Shown: piece by piece, positions 54,317-64,000 of the stretch | Numbering within the stretch: the first letter of the stretch is position 1 | Layout of the letters: every line of letters begins with the position of its first letter | Assembly: GCA_963729215.1 (NCBI GenBank) | Contig: CAVSND010000021.1 | Location: forward strand, 1 to 64,000 | Reading direction: 5' to 3' | From: CAVQJU01 sp963729215 | GTDB taxonomy: Bacteria > Acidobacteriota > Vicinamibacteria > Vicinamibacterales > CAVVIG01 | DNA: 64,000 nucleotides | Notes under the pieces: model-generated | Database searches by the model: none | What the model was told of the DNA's origin: nothing | What the model saw: the letters and a program-made list of their open reading frames with translations, nothing else | Made by a program: the position numbers and the translations under genes

Positions 54317-54724
54317 ATGCACACCATTTTGATCGTCGACGACTCGCCGACGATTCGCAGGATGGTCCGGGGATCGCTTGGCACTTTGCCAGAAACAACG
54401 TTCGTGGAGGCCGTCTCGGGCCTGCAGGCGATCGAAGCGCTGGCGGTGACTCCCGTGCGCATGGTCATCCTCGACCTCAACATGCCCGACATGCACGGTC
54501 TCGACGTGCTGCGATTCGTCCGCTCGCACGAGCACTACCGGGATGTGCCCGTCCTCGTCCTCACCACGCGCGGCGACAGCGGCAGCCGCGACGCCGTCAT
54601 GCAGGCGGGGGCGTCCTCCTATATGACGAAGCCGTTCGTGCCAGCCGCGCTGGCCGCAGCGGTTTCCGACCTCCTCGCCACAGCGCCGGCGCCCTCGGAC
54701 CCCGCCCCGTCGAACCGGACGTAG
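54317..54724 (+). CDS. CheY-like response regulator, first gene of the chemosensory operon
   Basis: The receiver domain has D8/D9, phosphoacceptor D53 (ILDLNMPD), the switch Thr in VLTTRG and K in MTKPF. A 12-residue Pro/Ser tail follows. It is presumably phosphorylated by the CheA encoded 7 bases downstream. The ATG at 54317 gives MHTILIVDDS. Confidence 0.85.
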   Translation: MHTILIVDDSPTIRRMVRGSLGTLPETTFVEAVSGLQAIEALAVTPVRMVILDLNMPDMHGLDVLRFVRSHEHYRDVPVLVLTTRGDSGSRDAVMQAGASSYMTKPFVPAALAAAVSDLLATAPAPSDPAPSNRT

Positions 54725-54731
54725 ATTCGCG

Positions 54732-56676
54732 ATGTCCGAGCCGCCCATCGATCTCGTCGCGTCCTTCATGGACGACTACTTCGCGGAGTCGGAGGAGCAC
54801 CTCGCCTCGGTGCGACGCTGCCTGCTGCTCCTCGAACCGGTCATCGACGGCGGCGATATGCCATCGGCGACGGTTGAAGAGCTGTTTCGCAGTTTCCATT
54901 CGATGAAGGGCATCTCGGCGATGGTCGAACTGCGCGAGGCCGAGCGGCTTGCCCACGAAATGGAAACGTGCCTGGGCGCCATTCGCGACCGCCGCGTCGT
55001 GTTGACGAGTGCGGCCTATGACGCGCTCGTTGAAGGCACAAACCTTCTGGATCACGTGGTCGCGGCACGAAGGCGGGAGAAGCGATTCCCCCTATCGAGC
55101 AGCAGATCGCGCGAATGTCGGCCGCATTCGTCGCCGCGTCCCGCGATCTTCGGCCCGCATCAGAGCGCGCGACCGCCGCCGCCGAAACGAGAACGATCTG
55201 GAAGGTGACCTTCACCCCGACGCCGGAACTGGTGGCTCGCGGCGTCAAGGTCGACACGGTGCGCTCGCGCCTCTCCGACATCGGCCGCATCGAGAGCGTC
55301 AGCCCCAGCGTGACGGGCAGCGGCGGCATCGCGTTCGATTTCGTTGTCGCCGCTCCGCGACGACAAGGCGTTGCGCGCGCTGTCGGGCGACGGGATCGCG
55401 TTCGAGCCGATGCCGGTCGAGGCGGGCCCGATCGAGGACGTCCTGGGTCTCGCGCCTCGCGCCGTTGACGCGGCGCCCGTTGAAGCGAATTTCGTCCGCG
55501 TCGATCTGTCCCGGCTGGACGACCTGATGCGCCTGGTGGGCGACCTGGTCGTCTCGCGCGCCCGCCTCGAGGAAGGGCTGCTCCGCGCCGAACGCTTCCT
55601 GCCCTCGGCGGAGTGGCGGCGGCTGCAGCAGGAGGCCGAGAGCATCGAGCGCCAGCTTCGCGATCTGCGGGAAGGCGTGATGCGCGTCCGGCTCGTGCCG
55701 ATTGCCAAGATCTTCAGGCGGATGCCGTTCGTCGTGCGCGACTGGCGCGAGACAGCGCCAAACGCGTCCAGATCGAGATGTCCGGACAGGCGACCGAGAT
55801 CGACAAGTTCCTGATCGAGCGGATGATGGATCCGATCCTGCACCTGGTCCGCAACGCGGTCAGCCACGGGATCGAGCCGCCGGACGAGCGCGTGGCGGCC
55901 GGCAAGCGGCCGGAAGGCACCATCCGCCTGGCGGCCAGCACGATCGGCGAATCGGTGACGCTCGAGATCAGCGACGACGGACGCGGGATGGATGCCGCGG
56001 CATCGCCAGGCGCGGCCGGGCGGCCGGCATCGATATGCCGGAGGGCGAGCTCGATGCCCGCGCCCTGCTCGAGGTCATTTGCGCGCCAGGCTTCTCGACC
56101 CGCGACGAAGCCGACCGCATCAGCGGCCGCGGCGTGGGGATGGCCGTGGTCCGCGAGACGGTTCACGACCTCGGCGGCACGCTTCACGTCGACACCGCCG
56201 TCGGCCGGGGCACGACGTTTCGCGCCGTGCTGCCGCTGACGCTCGCCATCACCGACGCGCTCATCGTGCACGTCGGCGATCGGACGTTCGCCGTCCCGCA
56301 GGGCACGGTGCACGAGGTGGCCGAAGTCGACACGCGGGCGCTGCGGGCGATCGAAAACAACGAGTTGATGACCCATCGTGGTGTGGCGGTGCCCGTCATC
56401 CGGCTCTCGCGCCTGTTTGCGCTGAACGCCGCTCCGCTCTCCCGCATGCACGTGCTCATGATCGGCACGGGGCATGCGGCCGTCGGCATCCTCGTCGATC
56501 GGATCTCCGGTCAGCGCGAGATCGTCGTGAAGACGCTGCGCGATCCGCTCGTCAAGGTCCCGGGCGTCTCGGGTGCGACCGAACTGGGCGATGGCCGGCT
56601 CATTCTCATTCTCGATGTGGGCGGGCTGACGCGATCGCTGCGTCATCGCGGCTCGCGAATCCGGGAGGCTGTCTGA
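54732..56676 (+). CDS. cheA: CheA-type histidine kinase, frameshifted
   Basis: The Hpt domain carries phosphoacceptor H56 (SFHSMKG). A P2-like region (TFTPTPELVARGVKVDTV), dimerisation helices (RLDDLMRLVGDLV), an ATPase domain with N-box LVRNAVSHGIEPP, G1 DDGRGMD and G2 GRGVGM, and a CheW-like C-terminal domain (HVGDRTFAVPQGTVHEV) follow. Frame changes lie near 55090, 55345, 55760 and 56005; every catalytic box is nevertheless present, so indel errors are likely. It relays MCP signals to the CheY and CheB proteins. Confidence 0.85.
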
Positions 56677-57110
56677 TGCGACCGTACATCCTCTTCAGCG
56701 TGGCCGGCACCACGTACGCCGTGAAGAGCGACCTGGTCAGGCACATGGAGATGATCGAGCAGGTGACCTCCGTCCCGAACGCGCCGGGGTTCGTGGAAGG
56801 GGTCGTCTATTCCCGGGGCCAGGTGGTGCCTGTTCTCAACCTGCGGGTCCGCTTCGGGTTCGAGCGCGTGGCCCGGGATCTCCGCGCGCGGCTGCTCGTC
56901 GTGGACGTGGGTGGACGGCTGCTGGGCCTGCTGGCCGACGATGCGCGCGAGTTCGTATCGATCCCCGAGGCATCAATCCGCCCGCCCAGCGAGGCCATCG
57001 GCGGGCTGACCGGCAATTACATCGACGGTGTCGCGACATTGGGCGATCGCATCGTCCTGATCCTGAACCTCGATCACGTGGTCGACGCCATGCCGAACGT
57101 GGCGGCGTGA
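56676..57110 (+). CDS. cheW: CheW coupling protein (144 aa)
   Basis: This is a single CheW domain (LFSVAGTTYAVKSDLV, FVEGVVYSRGQVVPVLNLRVRFG, LLVVDVGGRLLGLLADD). It links the MCP to CheA in the cytoplasmic array. Its ATG overlaps the TGA of cheA, so translation is coupled. The gene is intact. Confidence 0.9.
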   Translation: MRPYILFSVAGTTYAVKSDLVRHMEMIEQVTSVPNAPGFVEGVVYSRGQVVPVLNLRVRFGFERVARDLRARLLVVDVGGRLLGLLADDAREFVSIPEASIRPPSEAIGGLTGNYIDGVATLGDRIVLILNLDHVVDAMPNVAA

Positions 57111-57141
57111 CCAGGCGACAGAAAGACTGAAGGAGAACGCG

Positions 57142-59258
57142 ATGGCTGCTGCGAACGGAAACGGACATGGCACACCTGCCGGACACCTCGGCGCTGCTCG
57201 GCGAAGCCGGTGAAATCACCGACTCCGCCAGGCTCATCGCGCGCCTGGCGGACGAAGTGTCTGCCGGCGCGGACGCACAGGCGCGTTCGCTCGACAGTGC
57301 GTGCAGCGGCGTCGAGCAACTGGCGGCATCGCTCCAGCAGACCGCCGGCTACGCTGACTCGGTGGCGGGCTCGACCGAAGGCCTCGTGTCGTCGATCAAC
57401 GAGATGGCCGCGTCGATCGGGCAGGTCAGCAGCAGCACGGACGTCCTGGCCGGGATGATTCGCGACGTCGCCGGCTCGATCCAGGAAAGCCGGACGTCGA
57501 TTCAAGGCGTGACGAAGCTCACACAGGAGATGACGACGTCCGGACAGGAGGTCGCGACCTCCATGGTGGAAATGGCGGCATCGGCGAAGTCCGTGACCAC
57601 GGAGACCGAATCGCTGGTCTCGGCGGTCAACGAGACCGCCGCCTCCATCGAGGAGATGACGCGCTCGATTGAGGGCGTGGCCGCCAACTCCGACGATCTG
57701 GCCGCCAGCGCCGAGGAGACGTCGTCTTCGATCAACTGAGACGGCGGCGTCGATCGAGGAAGTGACCGCCATGACGGAAAGCCTGGCCAGTTCTGTGGAG
57801 CAGACGGGCGCCTCGACGGAACAGCTGGCGCGGTCGGTGCAGAGTGTGGCCCAGAGCGGTCAGCGCATCAGCGACGCGGCGGCCGGAGCGGCGACAACCG
57901 CCACCCAGCTCGAGCGCACCGGTCAGTCGCTCGCCGCGCTGGCGAAGCAGGCCGACGAAACGACGCGGCGGTCGAGCCGGGATGCAGAGGAAGGCGGCGT
58001 CAGCGTGCAGCGGGCGATCCAGGGATTCGCCCGCGTGCGCGACTCGGTGGCCCAGTCCACGCTCGTGATCCGCGACATGGGCAAGCGGACCAGCGACATC
58101 AGCACCATCGTGGACACGATCAACCTGATCGCCGAACGGACAAACCTCCTGTCGTTGAACGCCTCGATCGAAGCCGCGCGGGCCGGTGATGCGGGGCGGG
58201 GGTTTGCCGTCGTGGCCGAAGAGATCAGGAACCTGGCGGATCGCTCGGCAAAGGCGACGTCGGACATCGCCGCCATCATCAAGGCGCTCCAGGACGTGTC
58301 GCAGGAGGCCGTCAGCGCCGCCAACGACGGGCTGCGCGCGATCGACGAAAGCAACATCCAGGCCGAAGAAGGCGCCAAGGGCCTGCGTAAAATCCTCGAC
58401 AGTGTGACCGACACCGCGAAGGTCGTCGTCTCAGATCACACGCGCGGCGGACGAACAGCGCGATGCGGGGAGACAGGTCGTCGCCGCCATCACCTCGACC
58501 GCCGAGCAGGCTCGCGTGGTCGCCACGGCGACAGAAGAGCAGGCCAAGTCGGTGGCGGGTCTGGTCCAGGCGAATGCGCAGATCCGGAAAACCACCCTTG
58601 AAGTGAAGAAGGCGATGGGCGAGCAGGCCCGCGCGGCGCGCGACATTATGAAGGCGGCCGGAGCACCAAGGATCAGGCCGCGCTGATCCGGAAAGCGACG
58701 AGCGAGCAGGTCAAGGCCGCGGGGCAAATCATGCAGGCCACCAACTCGATGCGCCGGGGGGCCAGCGCCACCGCGCGGTCGATGGCCGAACAGGCCACCG
58801 CCGGCGAGCAGATTTCGCGATCCACCGAGGAGTTGCGACGCGGCCTCGCGAGCGTGGCCGCAGCGATGAGCGAACAGACCACGGCCTTCGGACGCGTCGC
58901 GGCTGCTTCGGAGACCATGCGGGCACATGCCGATCAGAACGATCGCGCCATGAAGGAGCAGGCGCGAACGCTGAAGGAGATGTCCGGCGGAGCGCAGAAC
59001 ACCGTCAGCCAGATGCGCTCGATCACCGCGGCGAACAAGGAACATTCGGCCGTGGCCGCGGCGCTTCAGGGTTCGCTGAACGACATCCGGGGGATCACGG
59101 AACGCAACGCGAGCGGCGTCAAACGTACGCGGAATGGGACGGACGACCTCCTTCGGCGCGCCGCCGCCCTCACGGCCCTGAGCAGCCAGCCGTCCGCACG
59201 ACAGGGAAAGCCAGCCCGGCAAGGCAAGGCGCGTCCGGTTCGATCCAATGGCGCGTGA
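57142..59258 (+). CDS. Soluble methyl-accepting chemotaxis protein, frameshifted
   Basis: GGAG precedes MAAANGNGHG. No transmembrane helix or periplasmic domain is visible; the protein is nearly all long coiled coil with repeats such as INEMAASIGQVSSS and VNETAASIEEM. The signalling tip ERTNLLSLNASIEAARAGDAGRGFAVVAEEIRNLAD identifies an MCP. Frame changes lie near 57165, 57735, 58435 and 58665. A soluble MCP senses a cytoplasmic cue or a partner protein. The PAS-HEAT gene overlaps its 3' end by 11 bases. Confidence 0.8.
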
Positions 59259-61992
59259 TCGCAACGAGGATCGGCAGATCCTCGGCGTCTTCACGACCGA
59301 CACGCACCTGGTCGTGCGCACGTGGGACGCGTTTCTCACGCGCATCACCGGGATTGCCGCGGCCGATGCCCTCGGTCAACCGATCGGGGCGCTTCTGCCC
59401 GGCCTCGACGACCGCGGCCTGCTGACGCGCTTCAGGGACGTCGCCGCCAGCGGAACGGTCGAGGTCCTGTCGCCGGCGCTGCATCACGGGCTGATCGTCA
59501 GCACGCCGGAAGGATCCGCGACCACGGCGCCTCATATGCGCCAGCGCATCACGATCGGTCCCGTGCGGGAAGACGGGCGCATCACGGGCGTGGCGGTCAC
59601 CGTCGAAGACGTCACGGCGGGCGCCGAGCGCGAACGCGCCGCGTCGGAGCTGGCACGAAGGCTCGGCGATCACGGACTGGCGTGCGCGGTACGCCGCCGT
59701 TCGCGAACTCTCGAGCACCGGCCCCGCCATCGTCGACGCCCTCGTCGAGACGCTGCGGGAACAACACCACAATTTCAACGTCCTCAGCAGCGTGCTCGAT
59801 CTGCTGCTCGATCGCCGACATCGATATCGTCGAGCCGCTCATCGCGTTCCTGGGCGAAGACGATGTCGATTTGCGGATCCAGGCGGCGCTGATCCTCGGG
59901 GAACACCGCGATCGCCGCGCGATCCCGGCTCTGATACGCGCGCTCGATGATCCCGACGCGAACGTCAGGTTTCATGCCGTCGAGGCGCTGGGCACACTGC
60001 GTGCGGCCGAGGCCGCAGACAGGCTGCTCACGGTTACCGCGCGGCGGCGATTTCTTTCTGGCGTTTCCTGCCGTCCACGCGCTCGCGCGGATCGGCGATC
60101 CGAGCGTCGCGCCGAAGCTGGTGCCGTTGCTCAAGAACGAGCTGGCTTCGCGCGGCCGTGACGGAAGCCCTCGGCGAGCTCGGCGACGAGCTGGTCGTGG
60201 TGCCGCTGGTGCAGGCTGCTGAACGAGCCGGGCTGCGCCCAGCCGAGGTCGTGCGCCGACGCGCTGAGCGGCGTGTGGGACCGCTACGAGCGCCGCTACG
60301 GCGCGGGCGATCACATCGCCCAGCATCGTGCGCCGCGAACATGTCGCCGGCGGGCACCCAGAACCTGCTCGATGCGGTGAAGCACGCGGGCGCCGAACGG
60401 CTGCGCGGCATCGCCCGGGTGATGGGATGGCTCAGCGGTCCCGGCGGTACAGCGCGCGTTGACGCGTCTGCTTGGTCAGCGAATGGTCCGAGCGCAGGTC
60501 GTCGAGGCGCTGGTCCGTAACGGCGCCGGCGTGGTCGATCTGCTGGTCGAGCAGCTTGGCGCCGAGGATCTGGAAATCGCGCCAGGCGGCGGCGGTCGCG
60601 CTCGGCAGGATTGGCGATCGCAAAGCGACGCGCGGCGCTCGTCGCGGCCCTGGCCGATCCGCGAGCTGCCGCTGCCGGTCGCGGGAGCGCTGGCACGGCT
60701 CGGCGACGGGGACGCCTTCGACGCGCTGCTTGGCCTGCTCGGTGACACCGACACCGCCGTGCGGCAGGCCGCTGATCGCCGCGCTCAATTCAATCGGTCA
60801 TCCGGACATGCCGGCCCGCGTCGGCGCGCTGCTCGACGACCCGAACCCGGTCGTCCGCGAGTCGGCGGTGAAGATCGCCGGCTATTTCGGCTACGCCGGC
60901 GTGCGCCGAGCGCGTGCATCGCGCGCTGCACGCGACGCCAGCGAGGTCGTGCGGCGCACGGCGGTCGAGCACTTGCCGTTCTTCGAGGATCCGGCGGCTC
61001 TTCCTGCCCTGCTCCACGCGCTCGAGTTCGACACCGCGCCCGTGCGCGCCGCGGCGGCTGCGGCCCTGGCGCGCGTCGAATCCGCGGACACGCGTCGCGC
61101 CCCGCGATGCAAGCGCTCAACGACGCGGATGCCTGGGTCCGCTACTTCACCCTGCGCTCGATCGGCGGCTATCCGCAATCCAGGACAGTCGCGGCCGCCG
61201 CCCGGCGGTTGATCGACCACGATCCTGCCGCCGCAGGTGCGACTGGCCGCGATCGAAGTCCTCGGCCGCCTCGATGCGGCCGACGCGGTGAGCGTGCTCC
61301 GGCCGCTGACGCGTTCGGACCAACGAGGATATCGCCCGCGCCGCCATTCGCGCGCTGGGGCACACCGCCGATTCGCGGGCGGCAGCGGCGCTCGCCAAGG
61401 TCGCTCCGGTCGGCGGACACCCGTGCGCACCGGCTGGAAGCGGTCGACGCGCATCGGCGCCGGGCCGACACCCGAGGCGCCCGATATACTGCAGTGGGTC
61501 GCTGCCGCCGACGGCGACGACAGCGTGGCGCGCCGCGATTCGCGCCCTGGCGCCATGCGGGCTCGCGCGAAGGCGCCGACGGCGCCGCCGCACGGCTGCG
61601 CTGATCGGCGCTGACGGCAGAACCGAGCGCGGCGCGAGGCATCGATCGCGGCGCTAGCCGCGCTGCCGCCGCGCCGCATCGCCGAAGTGGCGCAGGGCCT
61701 GCGGCATCCCTCCGCCGGACGTGAGGCCGGGCGAGCGTCGAGGCGCTGGGCCGGATGAAGCATCCCGAGGCGTCGTGCCTGCGTGAACGCGCGCTCGAAG
61801 ACGCGCCAGCGGCAGTGCGCGCGACGGCCATCGGCGGAGCTGCGGCGCCTGGGGACGCCGCAGCGCGTCGCGGAAGACTCGCTGGCGCTCGCGAGAACGG
61901 ACCCTGACGTCGACGTGCGACAGGCGGCGGTGATGGCGGTCACGCAGCGCGCGGCAACGCGATCCGGCGGACCGTGCGGGATGGGCGAGTAG
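59248..61992 (+). CDS. PAS and HEAT-repeat protein of the chemosensory operon, heavily frameshifted
   Basis: The N-terminal 120 residues form a PAS-like sensor domain (FLTRITGIAAADALGQPI, VREDGRITGVAVTVEDVT). The rest is a solenoid of HEAT/PBS-lyase-type repeats, for example DVDLRIQAALILGEHRDRRAIPALIRAL and DPDANVRFHAVEALGTLRA. Similar repeats recur in different frames up to 61.9 kb. Many indels break the frame. Such solenoids bind partner proteins. The position between the MCP and cheR suggests a signal-input or adaptor role; it is not a standard Che component. Confidence 0.65.
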
Positions 61993-61999
61993 CGGCACG

Positions 62000-62905
62000 A
62001 TGCAGTCTCGCGCCGACTCCCTCGGACTGGCAGGACAGGTCACGACGATTCTTCATGAGCTGATTCATGAGCGGCTGGGCCTGCTACTACGAGGCCGCGC
62101 AGTTCGATCAGCTGGCCGACCGGCTCGCCCCGCTCGTGGTCGCGCGCGGGCATGACGTCGTTCATGGACTACTACTACCTGCTCAAGTACTCGGACGAGC
62201 GACGACGAATGGGGCCGCGTGATGGACGCGCTCGCCGTCCAGGAGACCTATTCTGGCGCGAAATCGATCAGCTCCGCGCGGTGGTCGACCACGTCGTGCC
62301 GCGGCTGGCTGGCCGCGCTCCGCGGCATCCGCTGCGGATCTGGAGCGCGCCCTGCGCGACCGGCGAGGAGCCGCTGACGCTCGCGATGATGCTCGACGAA
62401 GCGCGGCTGGTTCGATCGGGCGCCGATAGAGATCGTCGGCAGCGATGCCAGCCCAGGCGGCGATCGCGAAGGCGCCGGAACGGGCGCTACGGACCAGCGC
62501 GCATTCCGGAATCTGCCGGCGGCCCTGCGCGAGAAGTACTTCACGCCGCGAGGGCGACCACTGGGCGGTCGTGCCCGACGCTTGCAGCGGCGGGTGATCG
62601 CTACGACATCGTCAATCTCGATGGCCGCGGACGAGGTGGCGCGGCACGCGGCCGCGCCGATCATCTTCTGCCGCAACGTGTTCATCTACTTCTCCGACCA
62701 CAGCATCCGCCGGACGTGGAGCGCGTTCGCGCGGGCGATGCCCGACGCCGGGGTATCTGTGTGTCGGGGCCTCGGAATCGCTGCTGCGCCTGCGACGACG
62801 CCGTTCGAGCTCCAGGAGATCGGCGGCGCGTTCGTCTACGTGAAGGGAGCGCACGCCGCGAGTCCATGGCGGCGCCGGTGCCGCGGCATGAGAGGGTCTG
62901 AATGA
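62000..62905 (+). CDS. cheR: CheR-type chemoreceptor methyltransferase, frameshifted
   Basis: The N-terminal helical domain (MQSRADSLGLAGQV) is followed by the SAM-binding motif IWSAPCATGEEPLTLAM, the acidic stretch near FWREIDQL and the C-terminal IIFCRNVFIYFSD. It methylates glutamates of the MCP using S-adenosylmethionine. Frame changes occur near 62085, 62145, 62200, 62420 and later; the end at 62905 follows the frame with FVYVKG and overlaps the cheB ATG. Start ATG lies 7 bases after the HEAT gene stop. Confidence 0.75.
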
Positions 62906-63947
62906 CCGCGAGCTCCGTGTGCTGGTCGTCGACGATTCGGCCTACGTCCGCAAGGTGGTCAAGGAGATGCTGTCGCGCAGCCCGGACATGCGAGGTCGTC
63001 GGCACCGCCCGCGACGGCGAGGAAGCGCTTGAGCTGGTCGAACGCCTGCAAGCCGGATGTGGTGACATGCGATCTGATCATGCCGGGCATCGACGGCGTG
63101 GACTTCATCCAGCGGCAGATGGCGATCCGGCCGATGCCCATCGTCGTGGTCAGCATCGCGGCCGAGTCGAGCGAGCGGGTGCTGAGCGCGCCTCGACGCG
63201 GGGGCGCGTGGATTTCGTGCAGAAGCCCACGGCGCTCGCGACCGAAAAGGTGTTCGACGATTGCCGAGGATCTCGTCGGCAAGGTCAGAGCCGCCGCGGG
63301 CGCGCCGCCGGGCGGCTGCGCGTGCGTCCGCGCAGTCTCGGTCAGCCGCGCCGATCGCCGCCCGCCTTTCAGCAACCGCTACGATGTCGTGGTCATCGGC
63401 GTGTCAACGGGCGGCCCGCAGGGCCTCAGAGTCGGTGATTCCGCGGCTGCCGGCCGACTTCCCGTGCCGGTGGCCATCGTCCTGCACATGCCGGTCGGAT
63501 ACACGGAGGCCTACGCGAAGCGGCTCGACGAGATCTCGTCGCTGACCGTCATCGAGGCGCGCGACGGCGACGAGGTCCGCGCCGGGCGTCGTCTTCGTGG
63601 CGCCGGCCGGCCGGCATCTGACGTTCGCCGGGACGCGAGCGGCACGGTGCGTGACCCGGCTCGACATCAGCCCGCTCGACACGCTGCATCGCCCGTCCGT
63701 TGACGTGTTGTTCCAGTCCGCGGCCGAGGTCTACGGCGAGCGCGTGCTCGCCGTGGTCATGACCGGCATGGGCGACGATGGCCGCCAGGGCGCCGCGTGG
63801 ATCAAGGCGCGGGGCGGTACCGTGCTGACTGAAGCGGAAGAGAGCTGTGTCGTGTACGGAATGCCGCGGTCGGTGGTGGAAGCGGGCCTGAGTGACGAGA
63901 GCGTGCCGCTCGAACGGCTGGCGGCCGCGATTGTGGAGCGCGTATGA
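62902..63947 (+). CDS. cheB: CheB-type methylesterase/response regulator, frameshifted
   Basis: After an early indel the receiver reads RVLVVDDSAYVRKVV with phosphoacceptor in CDLIMPGIDGV and K in VQKPT. The catalytic domain carries the nucleophile region VIGVSTGGP, HMPVGYTEAYAKRLDE, and the Asp motif MTGMGDDGRQGA. It removes methyl groups from (or deamidates) the MCP when phosphorylated. Its ATG overlaps the cheR stop. Frame changes lie near 62915, 62985, 63050, 63190, 63260, 63430 and 63590. Confidence 0.8.
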
Positions 63948-64000
63948 AAGCCAAGAGTGCTCGTCGTCGACGACTCGGCGCTTGTCGCGGCGCACGCTGC
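63944..64000 (+). CDS. Start of another response regulator (truncated by window end)
   Basis: An ATG overlapping the cheB TGA opens a sequence that, with one indel, reads RVLVVDDSALVAAH, the first strand and acidic pocket of a receiver domain. The window ends after 57 bases, so no output domain can be judged. Confidence 0.5.
   Translation, partial: MKAKSARRRRLGACRGARC

Overview
The window is GC-rich, densely coded bacterial DNA. The gene content fits Acidobacteriota, probably the Vicinamibacteria group: an Oar-like TonB-dependent outer-membrane protein, PQQ-dependent sugar and alcohol dehydrogenases, exported amidohydrolases in the imidazolonepropionase style, S9 peptidases, DUF6152 proteins and many signal-peptide proteins of unknown function. 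This placement is inferred from gene families only; the window has no rRNA gene.

Layout. 120-3727 holds two minus-strand enzyme genes (S9 peptidase, soluble PQQ sugar dehydrogenase), both broken by several frameshifts, with a damaged tRNA-Arg(CCU)-like sequence between them. 3997-7495 holds a small lysine-rich secreted protein and a modular PKD/Ig-like/DUF4082 surface protein. 7715-14258 is a direct tandem duplication of about 3.28 kb. Each copy carries a 75-aa protein, a 51-aa basic protein, an exported Spy/CpxP-like protein, a two-TM RCK-type ion channel without a TVGYG filter, and a 173-aa unknown. 14333-22769 holds lipoproteins, a stand-alone receiver, an ECF sigma/anti-sigma pair, a diiron-type metallo-beta-lactamase fold protein and a PF04185 phosphoesterase. 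22904-31745 holds the TonB-dependent protein, a LysE exporter followed by a SagB-type double nitroreductase, and secreted Ig-like and propeller proteins. 31754-46993 holds a PQQ dehydrogenase, two paralogous exported amidohydrolases, a sirtuin/MBL pair, MsrQ, DUF6152, a KirBac channel, 6-phosphogluconolactonase, a double-PilZ protein and a cytochrome c-like protein. 47072-54050 holds prolyl oligopeptidase, MscS, a Tat-exported arylmalonate decarboxylase-like protein, a second Yli-type PQQ dehydrogenase and a TIR-membrane protein. 54317-64000 is a chemosensory operon: CheY, CheA, CheW, a soluble MCP, a PAS-HEAT repeat protein, CheR, CheB and the start of another response regulator.

How the genes work together. 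Periplasmic oxidation and hydrolysis of imported material is the main theme (PQQ dehydrogenases, S9 peptidases, amidohydrolases, TonB receptor). Ion and turgor control (duplicated RCK channel, KirBac, MscS) is unusually well represented. The chemosensory genes overlap end to start (ATGA junctions) and are clearly one operon. Its MCP shows no membrane segment and its HEAT-repeat member is not a standard Che component.

Quality caveat. Single-base frameshifts are frequent at 0.1-3.5 kb, 5-6.2 kb and above all 55-64 kb, but nearly absent from 23 to 41 kb. They look like sequencing or assembly indels, because the amino-acid motifs continue intact across each break. Broken genes are therefore annotated over their full reconstructed span.
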